DNA of 64,000 nucleotides from QHVT01 sp036399015 (GTDB taxonomy: Bacteria > Acidobacteriota > Thermoanaerobaculia > Gp7-AA8): positions 25,282 through 89,281 of the forward strand of contig DASWNW010000033.1 of the NCBI GenBank assembly GCA_036399015.1. Reading direction: 5' to 3'. This document shows, piece by piece, positions 50,011 through 57,792 of the stretch. Made by a program: the position numbers and the translations under genes. Position 1 is the first letter of the stretch. Every line of letters begins with the position of its first letter. Below the pieces are notes generated by a model. It was not told where the DNA came from, ran no database searches, and saw only the letters and a list, made by a program, of their open reading frames with translations.

Positions 50011-50112
50011 TTACGCGAGCTGCATCAGGAACGAGAGCAGGAGCAGGGTGCCGACGACGGCGAGGCGGATGCGGGACGGGAGATTCGTACGGAATGGCAT
50101 GAGGGACGGCAT
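50011..50112 (-). CDS. Possible 33-residue single-pass membrane microprotein
   Basis: ATG at 50112 to TAA at 50011-50013 on the minus strand. The product begins MPSLMPFRTNLPSRIR and ends in one hydrophobic helix, LAVVGTLLLLSFLMQLA: basic N-terminus then membrane segment, as in known small membrane proteins. ACGGA lies 8-12 nt before the start. It lies between the SPFH gene and the PAP2 gene, all on the same strand. Evidence is composition and position only. Confidence 0.3.
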   Translation of the reverse strand: MPSLMPFRTNLPSRIRLAVVGTLLLLSFLMQLA

Positions 50113-50168
50113 TATGCATCCGTTCGGTTAATTCGGGTGTCCCATACCGTACGTTCGTCGCTCTTTCG

Positions 50169-50197
50169 GGCGACGGGCTGAGAGCCCGTCGCTCCAG
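50169..50197. repeat. 29-bp dispersed hairpin repeat, copy 1
   Basis: GCGACGGGCT-GAG-AGCCCGTCGC forms a 10-bp stem with a 3-nt loop, followed by TCCAG. The identical 29 bp recur at 63972-64000. Here it lies 14 bp beyond the stop of the SPFH gene. Confidence 0.85.
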
Positions 50198-50211
50198 AAG
50201 GATGACGCGAC

Positions 50212-51171
50212 TTACGCCTGCGGGCGAACGGGGAGCTTGGTCGTGGCGGCGGCGACCTCGGGGGTCTGCTTGATCACGCCCATCGCCATCTGCAGCATCG
50301 AGGTGACGTCGGAGACGTTCGCCGGGACGACCATCGAGTTGCCGGCCTTGGCGAGCTTGCCGAACTCCACGATGTACTGCTCGGCCAGCCGGAGCTGCAT
50401 CGCCTCGAAGCCGCCCGTCATCTTGATGACCTCGGCCACCTTGCGGATGCCTTCGGCGGTCGCGGTCGCGATCGCCAGCGTCGCCTGCGCCTGACCCTCG
50501 GCCTCGTTGATCTGCTGCTGCCGCTTCGCTTCCGAGTTCTTGATGACCTGCTGCTTGTGGCCGTCGGCGGTGTTGATCGCCGCGTCGCGCTCGCCTTCCG
50601 ACTGCAGGATCACGGCGCGCTTCTCACGCTCCGCGCGCATCTGCTTCTCCATCGCCGCGAGCACGTCCTGCGGCGGGGTGATGTTCTTGATCTCGTATCG
50701 CAGGACCTTCACGCCCCACGCCTCGGAAGCCTTGTCGACTTCCTGGACGACCTGCGAGTTGATGTTCGTCCGCTCCTCGAACGTGCGGTCGAGGTCGATC
50801 TTGCCGATCTCCGAGCGGAGGTTCGTCTGCGCGAGCTGCGAGATCGCGTAGGTGTAATCGGAGATGCCGTAGGAGGCGCGCTCCGGGTTCAGGACCTTGA
50901 AGTAGAGGACGCCGTCGACGCCCACCTGGACGTTGTCCTTCGTGATGCAGATCTGCTCCGGGACGTCCAGCGCGATCTCCTTGAGGGAGTGCTTGTAGCG
51001 GATCACGTCGAGGACCGGGAAGAGCACGTGCGGGCCGGCGTCGAGCGTCTCGGAGTACTTGCCGAGCCGTTCCACGACCCACGCCTGCTGCTGCGGCACG
51101 ACGCGCACGATCCTGGCGAGCAGGAAGATCGTGAAGACAGCGATGACACCTGTGACTGCGATTGGACCCAT
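50212..51171 (-). CDS. SPFH/stomatin-family membrane protein (QmcA-like)
   Basis: 319 residues. An N-terminal membrane helix (IAVTGVIAVFTIFLLARIVR) precedes an SPFH domain (~25-200: VPQQQAWVVERLGKYSETLD, ALDVPEQICITKDNVQVGVD, SYGISDYTYAISQLAQTNLR, WGVKVLRYEIKNITPP). A coiled-coil of Ala/Glu/Gln repeats follows (ILQSEGERDAAINTADGHKQ). Such proteins oligomerise into membrane microdomains and stabilise or regulate proteases. CGAGGAG precedes the start. It lies 30 bp after an NfeD gene, the standard bacterial pairing. Confidence 0.93.
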   Translation of the reverse strand: MGPIAVTGVIAVFTIFLLARIVRVVPQQQAWVVERLGKYSETLDAGPHVLFPVLDVIRYKHSLKEIALDVPEQICITKDNVQVGVDGVLYFKVLNPERASYGISDYTYAISQLAQTNLRSEIGKIDLDRTFEERTNINSQVVQEVDKASEAWGVKVLRYEIKNITPPQDVLAAMEKQMRAEREKRAVILQSEGERDAAINTADGHKQQVIKNSEAKRQQQINEAEGQAQATLAIATATAEGIRKVAEVIKMTGGFEAMQLRLAEQYIVEFGKLAKAGNSMVVPANVSDVTSMLQMAMGVIKQTPEVAAATTKLPVRPQA

Positions 51172-51201
51172 GGTTGCGCTCCTCGTGTGATCTGGCCGTT
51201 C

Positions 51202-51627
51202 TCAGGAAGCGCGGACGTGGAGGACCAGACCTTCCACAGCCGCAACGATGCACCGCTGTCCGCGAACGAGCGCGGTTTCGCCGATATTGCGCGCGCTCCA
51301 CGTGGTGCCGCGCATCTCCGCCCGCCCGTTACCGCCGACGCCGATGTCTTCGAGTGTGATTGCCTGCTCTCCAACCAGGGAATCGACGACTTTCTTCTCG
51401 TCGAGCCTCAGCCGGCGCATCAGTGCCGGCCTCAGGAAGAAGAAGGCGAAGACGGTGGAGAGGGAGAAGATGAGGATCTGCCCCCAGAGCGGGATATCGG
51501 CGCCGAGGCCGAGGGCGATGCCGACCACGAAGGCGCCGACGGCGAAGAAGCCGACGTGCAGCGTCGTCGCGGTGAACTCCGCGCAGAGCAGCAGAAAGCC
51601 GAGGACGACCCAGACCCACCAGGACAT
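51202..51627 (-). CDS. NfeD family membrane protein
   Basis: 141 residues. Two or three membrane helices (WWVWVVLGFLLLCAEFTATT, FFAVGAFVVGIALGLGADIP, GQILIFSLSTVFAFFFLRPA) are followed by the C-terminal OB-fold typical of short NfeD proteins (VDSLVGEQAITLEDIGVGGN, WSARNIGETALVRGQRCIVA, VEGLVLHV). Short NfeD proteins bind the partner SPFH protein and help to form its membrane assembly. TGCTACGCT about 16 nt before ATG 51627 could be an extended -10. The NUDIX gene upstream ends 13 bp away. Confidence 0.92.
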   Translation of the reverse strand: MSWWVWVVLGFLLLCAEFTATTLHVGFFAVGAFVVGIALGLGADIPLWGQILIFSLSTVFAFFFLRPALMRRLRLDEKKVVDSLVGEQAITLEDIGVGGNGRAEMRGTTWSARNIGETALVRGQRCIVAAVEGLVLHVRAS

Positions 51628-51640
51628 GCGCTTGAGGACG

Positions 51641-52180
51641 TCAGCGTAGCACGGCGCGCAGGAGCGCGTACGACTCGGGGTGCGGCACCACGTCGAGGCG
51701 CTCCACCTCGTCAGGACGGACGAGCGCCACCTCCGCCACCTCCTCCGGATCGAGCGTCAGCGCGCCGAGGTCGAGCTCCTGCCGCGCCAGGAAGACGTCG
51801 TGAAGCTCGTTCTCGACGTACGCGCCGCCGCGGAGCAGCGCCTGGAAGCGGAGCGTGCCGAGATGCTCGAGCCGCGAAACCTCGATTCCGAGCTCTTCCC
51901 GCGCCTCCCGCACCGCCGCGTCGTACGCGCTCTCGCCGGCGGCGACGTGCCCCGCGACGGAGACGTCCCACAGCAGCGGCCAACTGTCCTTCTGCGCCGC
52001 CCGCCGCTGGAGGAGCACCCGTCCGTCCGGCGTCGCGAGCCAGAGATGGGCGGCGCGATGCCAGTCGCCGTCGCGGTGGATCTCCTCCCGCGACTTGACC
52101 TGCCCGGTGAACGCGCCGTCATGCGTGAGGACGTCGATGAGCTCGACGCGCAGTGCAGCGATAATCGACGGTCCAGCCAT
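51641..52180 (-). CDS. NUDIX hydrolase (IPP-isomerase-like subgroup)
   Basis: 179 residues from ATG 52180. The Nudix box is complete: GHVAAGESAYDAAVREAREELGIEV (G-x5-E-x7-REUxEExGU, residues ~79-103). VELIDVLTHDGAFTG near the N-terminus and HRAAHLWLATPDGRVLLQRR, KDSWPLLWDVSVAGH are typical of the YfcD/IDI-like subgroup. It cleaves a nucleoside-diphosphate-linked substrate; which one is unknown. Its start codon shares the CATG at 52178-52181 with the divergent methyltransferase gene. Confidence 0.92.
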   Translation of the reverse strand: MAGPSIIAALRVELIDVLTHDGAFTGQVKSREEIHRDGDWHRAAHLWLATPDGRVLLQRRAAQKDSWPLLWDVSVAGHVAAGESAYDAAVREAREELGIEVSRLEHLGTLRFQALLRGGAYVENELHDVFLARQELDLGALTLDPEEVAEVALVRPDEVERLDVVPHPESYALLRAVLR

Positions 52181-52910
52181 GAGCCGCACCTACGATACGA
52201 TCGGCGTCAACTACTCCGAGCTTCGGAAGCCCGACGCGCGGATTGCAGCGCGCATCGCGGCCGCGCTCGGACCGGCGGCGACCGTCCTGAACGTCGGCGC
52301 CGGCACCGGATCGTACGAGCCGGCGGACCGGCGCGTTGTCGCCGTCGAGCCTTCGCTGGAGATGATCCGGCAGCGGCCGGCGACGGCCGGCGAAGTCGTG
52401 CAGGCTTTCGCGGAAGACCTGCCGTTCGCGGACGACCGCTTCGACGCGTCCACCGCCATCCTGACGGTGCACCACTGGTCCGATCCGGCGAAAGGGCTGA
52501 GGGAGCTGCGGCGGGTGACGCGCGGCCCGGTCGTCATCCTCACGTACGACCCGTCGTTCCGTGGATTCTGGCTCGCCGACTACATCCCGGAGCTCGTCGC
52601 GCTGGACGAGGCGCAGATGCCGCGGATGAGCGACTACGAGGCGTGGCTCGGGCCGGTCGACGTCTCGCCGGTGCCGATCCCGCACGACTGCAGGGACGGG
52701 TTCCTCTGCGCGTACTGGCGGCGCCCCGCGGCCTATCTCGATCCGAGGATCAGAGCCGCCATCTCGTCGTTCTGGATGCTCGGCGACCTGTCGGACGCGT
52801 GGACGCGGCTGGAGCGCGATCTCGACAGCGGAGCGTGGGCGCGGCGGTACTCCGAGCTTCTCGACCTCGAGGAACTCGACTGCGGCTACCGCCTGGTCGT
52901 CACCCGTTGA
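52179..52910 (+). CDS. SAM-dependent methyltransferase (UbiE/Methyltransf_11-like)
   Basis: 243 residues. MSRTYDTIGVNYSELRKPD, motif I VLNVGAGTGSYE, acidic VVAVEPSLEM, FAEDLPFADDRFDASTAILT (motif II) and LRRVTRGPVVILTYD (motif III) are standard for small-molecule methyltransferases. The C-terminal half (YIPELVALDEAQMPRMSDYE, CRDGFLCAYWRRPAAYLDP) fits the arsenite/biotin-type 'class I' relatives that lack specificity clues. GATAAT lies 13 nt before the ATG. It starts on the same CATG as the divergent NUDIX gene. Confidence 0.9.
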   Translation: MSRTYDTIGVNYSELRKPDARIAARIAAALGPAATVLNVGAGTGSYEPADRRVVAVEPSLEMIRQRPATAGEVVQAFAEDLPFADDRFDASTAILTVHHWSDPAKGLRELRRVTRGPVVILTYDPSFRGFWLADYIPELVALDEAQMPRMSDYEAWLGPVDVSPVPIPHDCRDGFLCAYWRRPAAYLDPRIRAAISSFWMLGDLSDAWTRLERDLDSGAWARRYSELLDLEELDCGYRLVVTR

Positions 52911-52919
52911 TGCGATAAT
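52911..52919 (+). promoter_or_regulatory. Extended -10 element of the subtilase gene
   Basis: TGCGATAAT (TG-N-GATAAT) at 52911-52919, directly after the methyltransferase stop. Transcription would start near 52926, downstream of the TTG at 52919 and 29 nt before the proposed AUC start at 52955. Confidence 0.55.
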
Positions 52920-52954
52920 TGGCGGTAGTCGAAAAATCGTCCACGGAGTCACAC

Positions 52955-55900
52955 ATCAAAACTCGGGTCTCGCTTCTTCTGGGCGCAGCTCTCTGCGCTT
53001 CCGCCACGCTTTCGTCCGCGGCGCCGGTGCAGTACGCCGAGCACCGCTTTGAAGCCGCCGCCGCCACGCGCGTCATCGTGGAGCTCGACGCCTCCGCCGC
53101 CTCGAGGCGCGAGGATCTCGTCGCGCGCCTGCGCGCCGATCTCCGTCCGTCGCACGTCGCCGCGCAGCACGAGGGGTCCGCCGCGCCGCGAATCGCCCAC
53201 GAGTACCGCACCGTCTTCCTCGGCGCGGCGATCGAGGCGGACGACGCGACGGTGGCCCGGATCCGCGCGCTGCCGTACGTCCGCGCCGTGCACCCGGACC
53301 GCGTCATGCGCGCCAGTGCCGCTCCGGCCGTCTCGCCGGCGTCGATCGTCGACGCACGCACGAAGGTGAACGCCTCCTCGCTCGGCACGGGCGGCGCCGG
53401 AATCGTCGTCGCGGTGATCGACACCGGGATCGACTACATGCACCCGGCGCTCGGCGGCGGACTGGGAGCGGGGTTCAAGGTCGCGGGCGGGTACGACTTC
53501 GTGAACGGCGACGCCGACCCGATGGACGACAACGGCCACGGAACCCACGTCGCCGGGACGATCGCCGCGAGCGCGCCCGACCTCATCGGCGTGGCGCCCG
53601 AGGCGACGCTCATCGCGTACAAAGTCCTCAATGCCGGCGGCACCGGCTCGTCGTCGGACATCATCGCGGCGATCGAGCGGGCGGTCGACCCGAACGGCGA
53701 CGGCGATCCCTCCGATCACGTTCATGTGGCGAACCTCAGCCTCGGCGGCGCGGGAGACGCGGAAGATCCCGGCTCGCGCGCGGTCGACGCCGCGGTCGCG
53801 GCGGGCGTGGTGATGGTCGTCGCCGCCGGCAACGACGGCACCACGGCCTCGATCGGCAGCCCGGGCACCGCGCTCGACGCGCTGACGGTCGCGGCGATCG
53901 ACGACGACGGCCGCGTCACCGACTTCAGCTCGCGCGGCCCCTCCCCCCGCCTCCTCGGCTTCAAGCCCGACGTCGCGGCGCCCGGCTTTCAGGTGGTCTC
54001 CGCCCGTCTGGGCGGCGGCACGGTCGCGCTGAACGGCACGTCGATGGCGGCGCCGCACGTCGCGGGCGTGGCCGCGCTGCTCCGGAAGCTGCACCCGACG
54101 TGGACGCCGGCCGAGGTGAAGGCAGCGATCACGAGCAGCGCCACGCCGGTCAATGCGGCGCCGTTCGCGCGTGGAGCGGGACGCGCCGACGCGCGCGCCG
54201 CGCACGAGTCGCGGCTGTTCGTCAACTCGTCCGGCATGAGCTTCGGCATCCGGCCGTCGCGCACCGGCACGACCACCGAGACGCGCAGCTTCCGCCTCAC
54301 GAATCGCACCACCGGCACGCAGTCGCTCGCCGTCGCCCCCGGCACGGTACCGGCGGGAGTGACCGTGCGCGTCACCCCCACGTCCGTCCAGCTTCCCGCC
54401 GGCGCTTCAGCCGATGTGACGGTGGAGCTGGAGACCGCCAACGCGTCGTTCGAGTATCCGAACGACTGGCTCGTCGGCGGCGACATCCGCATCACCGGCA
54501 GCGCCACCGCCAGCGTTCCCTGGGCGGTGCTTCGCAGTGCGCGCGCCCGCGTCACCTACGACGGCTTCGCCATGGCGATCTACGCGCTCGGGCCGGGAGG
54601 CGCGCAGGGCCCGCGGCTCCGCGACCCGCACCGCACGGAGATCTTCCTCACGCCCGGCAAGGGCTTCGACTTCCTCGTGCGCGGCTTCGAGCCGGGCACC
54701 GGGGAGCAGCGCCTCATCGTGAGACCCGGCGTCGACATCGACGGCGATCACCTGCTCGAGATCCGGAAGAGCGAGGCCACGCTCGAAGTCACGGTCGACG
54801 GCCGCGAGGAGACCGGCCGCCCGCTCGCCGAGCGTTCCATGCAGGACGACCGGATCGAGCACAGCGTCGGCAGCCGGATGTTCTGGGCCTCCGGCAACGA
54901 CCGCTTCTCGCTGCTGGTCGTCGAGAAGAAGGCGGACGCGCGGCGGCTGCTCTACTCGCCCCTCCCCGACACCTACCAGCTCTATCACTTCGAGCAGCTC
55001 ATCGACTTCGCCGCGGGGGAGACCTACACCATCGAGCACGACGCCCTCCGCGGCCTGGCGGAGCCGAAGACGCTCGCGTCGGGAGGGGACGAGCTGCTCG
55101 CCACCACGGTCCGCTGGCGCGGCGCGCCGGCGGCGGCGACCGCCTGTGCGTACGACGCGCTGACGGACCGGATCAGCCTCTCGTTCTCGAGCTGCTTCAG
55201 CGGCCCCGCGCCCGCGGCGAGGGCCTTCGTGCACCGCATCAACAACGAGCGGTTCCCGCTCGCCCACAACGGGATGATGTTCCAGGTCGGCGGCGCGGAG
55301 TCGCAGGCGCTTCGCGGACGCGACGGCCGCACGGTCCTCTCCTCGGATCCCACGCCGGGGGTGACGGCCGAACGGATCGAGCATGGCGGCAGCGTCACGC
55401 TCGGCGCCGGTCCCGCGCATCCGTTCGCCTTGCCGGGGACGCGCACCGCGGGCTGGTTCCGCTGGCCGCTGCCCGGCATCTACGACGCGTCGCGCGCCAC
55501 TCTCGCCACGCAAATGGAGTGGTGGACGTTCGACGCCGCCGGCAACCTCACCGGCACCGGCACCTGGCTCGGAACGGCCGGTGGACAGGCGCCGCCGGAG
55601 CCGCAGGCGCAGTCGCGTCTCGTCGCGCGCCACCGCGGCGGGACGCTGGAGGTGCAGTTCGCCGCCACCCTCGCCGACCGGACGGCGCCGACGGTCACCT
55701 CTCTCCGCGTCGCCGATGCCGAGGGGAAGACCACCGACCGCCTCGCCGCGGGGCAGGCAGCCACGCTGCGCTTCTCGGTGGCGGACGTCGACTACACGCG
55801 CGCGGCGGAGACGCAGCCGTCGCGTCCCGAGGCGACGAAGGCGTGGTTTCGCACCGCGGGAACGGAGACGTGGCAGCCGCTGGCGGTCAGCGTCACCGGG

Positions 55901-56116
55901 TCGGAGTCGGGCCACATGAATACCCTCGGCCACTTCCCGGCGGGCGATCTCTACTCCGCCGCGCTCGACGCCGCGACCGCGACGGGCGACCGCTGGCTCG
56001 ACCTGCGGCTCGAGTTCTCCGATCCGGCAGGCAACGTCGTCCGCTGGACACAGGAGAAGGCGGTCAGCGTCGGCAATCCCACGGAACCGGGCCGCAGGCG
56101 GTCGGCGCGCAAGTGA
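52955..56116 (+). CDS. Secreted S8 subtilisin-like serine protease, probable AUC start
   Basis: About 1053 residues. From 52955 the product reads (M)KTRVSLLLGAALCASATLSS, a textbook signal peptide, but the codon is ATC. GGAG (52945-52948) lies 6 nt upstream; the nearest standard start, TTG 52919, falls inside the -10. An inhibitor-I9-like propeptide (~25-115) precedes the S8 domain: D156 in AVIDTGIDYMHP, H195 in NGHGTHVAGT, N in AAGNDG, S363 in LNGTSMAAPHVAG. The ~650-residue C-terminal part is beta-rich (Fn3-like, SVQLPAGASADVTVELE) and probably for targeting or substrate binding. Function: extracellular protein degradation. Confidence 0.9.
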   Translation: MKTRVSLLLGAALCASATLSSAAPVQYAEHRFEAAAATRVIVELDASAASRREDLVARLRADLRPSHVAAQHEGSAAPRIAHEYRTVFLGAAIEADDATVARIRALPYVRAVHPDRVMRASAAPAVSPASIVDARTKVNASSLGTGGAGIVVAVIDTGIDYMHPALGGGLGAGFKVAGGYDFVNGDADPMDDNGHGTHVAGTIAASAPDLIGVAPEATLIAYKVLNAGGTGSSSDIIAAIERAVDPNGDGDPSDHVHVANLSLGGAGDAEDPGSRAVDAAVAAGVVMVVAAGNDGTTASIGSPGTALDALTVAAIDDDGRVTDFSSRGPSPRLLGFKPDVAAPGFQVVSARLGGGTVALNGTSMAAPHVAGVAALLRKLHPTWTPAEVKAAITSSATPVNAAPFARGAGRADARAAHESRLFVNSSGMSFGIRPSRTGTTTETRSFRLTNRTTGTQSLAVAPGTVPAGVTVRVTPTSVQLPAGASADVTVELETANASFEYPNDWLVGGDIRITGSATASVPWAVLRSARARVTYDGFAMAIYALGPGGAQGPRLRDPHRTEIFLTPGKGFDFLVRGFEPGTGEQRLIVRPGVDIDGDHLLEIRKSEATLEVTVDGREETGRPLAERSMQDDRIEHSVGSRMFWASGNDRFSLLVVEKKADARRLLYSPLPDTYQLYHFEQLIDFAAGETYTIEHDALRGLAEPKTLASGGDELLATTVRWRGAPAAATACAYDALTDRISLSFSSCFSGPAPAARAFVHRINNERFPLAHNGMMFQVGGAESQALRGRDGRTVLSSDPTPGVTAERIEHGGSVTLGAGPAHPFALPGTRTAGWFRWPLPGIYDASRATLATQMEWWTFDAAGNLTGTGTWLGTAGGQAPPEPQAQSRLVARHRGGTLEVQFAATLADRTAPTVTSLRVADAEGKTTDRLAAGQAATLRFSVADVDYTRAAETQPSRPEATKAWFRTAGTETWQPLAVSVTGSESGHMNTLGHFPAGDLYSAALDAATATGDRWLDLRLEFSDPAGNVVRWTQEKAVSVGNPTEPGRRRSARK

Positions 56117-56126
56117 GCGCCGGACG

Positions 56127-56783
56127 TCAGGGGATGTAACGGCGCGTCGGAACGCCCTCGGCCCTGCTGACCGACAGCTCGGCGAGCATGCGCGTCAGGC
56201 GGCGCCCCTCCTCGGTGGTGTGCTCCCAGGTATTGCAGAGCATCTCCACGAGGTAGGGATCCACCTCGGCCGAGACCGTGAAGCCGTTCGGAGGCTGCGT
56301 CGTGCGGATCGTCTCGCTCTTCCGCCAGGCGCCGTCGATGAACTCGCAGCGGCGGAAGAGATCCCCCTTCTCCGGCTGGTACATGTACGCCGCGAGCGGC
56401 GGGATCCCGCGCGCGTTCGCCTTCTGCTCCTCGAGCGCGCGCACGATGCGCTCCGCGATCAGCTCCCGCAGCCGGTCGAACGACTCGCGCGACGTCTCGA
56501 TGATGCGCACGCCGGAGTGGTAGATGCTCTGCTCCCCCATCCCCTTGGCCAGCCGCCACAGCGTGGAGCGGACGAGCGAGCAGCCGAGCTCCAGCGACGT
56601 CCCCTGCCAGTCGACTATCAGCGGACGCCGCTCGCCGACCGCCAGGCGCCCCTCGTGCGCGATGCGGAAGCCGACGATCGACACCTCGACCACCTTCGCC
56701 CGCGTCTCGCCGAACCTCGCGGAAAGAGCTTCGTCGAGCTTGATGCGCCCGTACCGGCGGCGATCGGAACCCGGGACCGCCAT
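56127..56783 (-). CDS. PilZ-like domain protein
   Basis: 218 residues from ATG 56783. SDRRRYGRIKLDEALSARFG matches the RxxxR segment of PilZ domains, followed by VVEVSIVGFRIAHEGRLAVG (the DxSxxG site is here V-E-V-S-I-V-G, with Glu for Asp). The rest (RESFDRLRELIAERIVRALE, FRRCEFIDGAWRKSETIRTT) is a helical extension of unknown role. PilZ domains bind c-di-GMP; the altered second motif makes binding uncertain. It starts 2 bp after the stop of the DUF4410-like gene and is the last gene of the nrf cluster. Confidence 0.7.
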   Translation of the reverse strand: MAVPGSDRRRYGRIKLDEALSARFGETRAKVVEVSIVGFRIAHEGRLAVGERRPLIVDWQGTSLELGCSLVRSTLWRLAKGMGEQSIYHSGVRIIETSRESFDRLRELIAERIVRALEEQKANARGIPPLAAYMYQPEKGDLFRRCEFIDGAWRKSETIRTTQPPNGFTVSAEVDPYLVEMLCNTWEHTTEEGRRLTRMLAELSVSRAEGVPTRRYIP

Positions 56784-56785
56784 GG

Positions 56786-57394
56786 TCAGAACTGCTTCAG
56801 GATGTTCGCGACGTCTTCGCCGAGCTTCACCAGGTTGCGGGCCATGATCTCTTCGTAGCTGCTGCCGCGGCCGAAGCGCTCGACACCGGAGCGCCGCTCC
56901 TGCGTGAAGCGGAGCAGGACCTCGCCGGTCGCGGCGTCGACGAGCTCCCCCTCGATCGCCGCACGCGCCGCGCCGGCGCCGTAGCCGATCAGGAGGCGCT
57001 TGCTGCGGGAGCCGGGGTCCATCGTCGTGACGCGCCCGCGAACGAGGAGCGTCCCCTTCTTCTCCTCTTTCTGCTCGCTCGCGATCTCCAGACCCGTCTC
57101 CTCCTCCGCGAGCCCTTCGAGGAACGGCTTTGTCGCCTCCGCGAGGACCTTGGAGACCTTCTCCGCCATGTCGGCGTCCTCGGGCGGCGGCGTCTTCGAG
57201 ACGTCGAGCGGCTCCACGACCACGCGCTTGTAGTCCGAGGCCTTGAACGTGCGGACGATCTCCAGCTCGTCGATGTCCGGACCCCACGCCTCGTACTTGC
57301 CGGGGGCGGTGGGCGGCTTCTTCGCCGCGAGGAGAGGCAGGGTGATGCAGACGGCGAGCGCGAAGACGAACGGCCGTCTCAATTGGATGTGCAC
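56786..57394 (-). CDS. Exported DUF4410-like protein
   Basis: 202 residues from GTG 57394, with signal region IQLRRPFVFALAVCITLPLL. SDYKRVVVEPLDVSKTPPP, EKVSKVLAEATKPFLEGLA, GTLLVRGRVTTMDPGSRSKR and LLIGYGAGAARAAIEGELVD match DUF4410, small outer-membrane or periplasmic proteins of the 'YajG/CsgG-like' type. RLLIGYGAG is the most conserved part. GGAGGT lies 9 nt before GTG. A TAAAAT element sits ~25 nt upstream in the short gap to the previous gene, so this gene and the PilZ gene may also have their own promoter. Confidence 0.75.
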   Translation of the reverse strand: MHIQLRRPFVFALAVCITLPLLAAKKPPTAPGKYEAWGPDIDELEIVRTFKASDYKRVVVEPLDVSKTPPPEDADMAEKVSKVLAEATKPFLEGLAEEETGLEIASEQKEEKKGTLLVRGRVTTMDPGSRSKRLLIGYGAGAARAAIEGELVDAATGEVLLRFTQERRSGVERFGRGSSYEEIMARNLVKLGEDVANILKQF

Positions 57395-57423
57395 GATGAA
57401 AGGACCTCCGCCCGCGATTTTAC

Positions 57424-57792
57424 CTAATCGCGGGGCGGTGGCGCGCACTCCCCCCACGTGTGCTCGGCGGCGCCGCAGGTCCCGCTCGCGTGACGATGCC
57501 ACGCCTCGAGCTCGCCGAGGATGAGTTGCTCCGCCTCGTCGAGCGACGGCGCGGCGAACTGCTCGGTGTAGCGGCGCAGGATGTCGGACCAGTCGACGAG
57601 CACCTGCTCGTCGGCTCCTTCGGAACGGCCGAACGACGGCTGGATGCGGTAGAAGTCGAGCCGGAAGACGCGCGCGCGGTAGAGCGCGGGCACCGCCCGG
57701 CCGCGGCTGATCTCCACGCGAATCGACTCCGCCCGGTCGCCGAACGGCACGTCCAGCTCCAGCGTCCGCACGACCTCGAAGACCTGCATCAT
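57424..57792 (-). CDS. Small protein of unknown function in the nrf cluster
   Basis: 122 residues from ATG 57792 (or 57789). It begins MMQVFEVVRTLELDVPFGDR, is rich in Arg and Glu, and has RARVFRLDFYRIQPSFGRS, VLVDWSDILRRYTEQFAAPS and two Cys near the end (SGTCGAAEHTWGECAPPP). No signal peptide is seen. Its ATG overlaps the nrfA stop (ATGA at 57789-57792), so it is translated with nrfA. No homologous family is recognised; a cytosolic accessory role is inferred only from position. Confidence 0.6.
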   Translation of the reverse strand: MMQVFEVVRTLELDVPFGDRAESIRVEISRGRAVPALYRARVFRLDFYRIQPSFGRSEGADEQVLVDWSDILRRYTEQFAAPSLDEAEQLILGELEAWHRHASGTCGAAEHTWGECAPPPRD

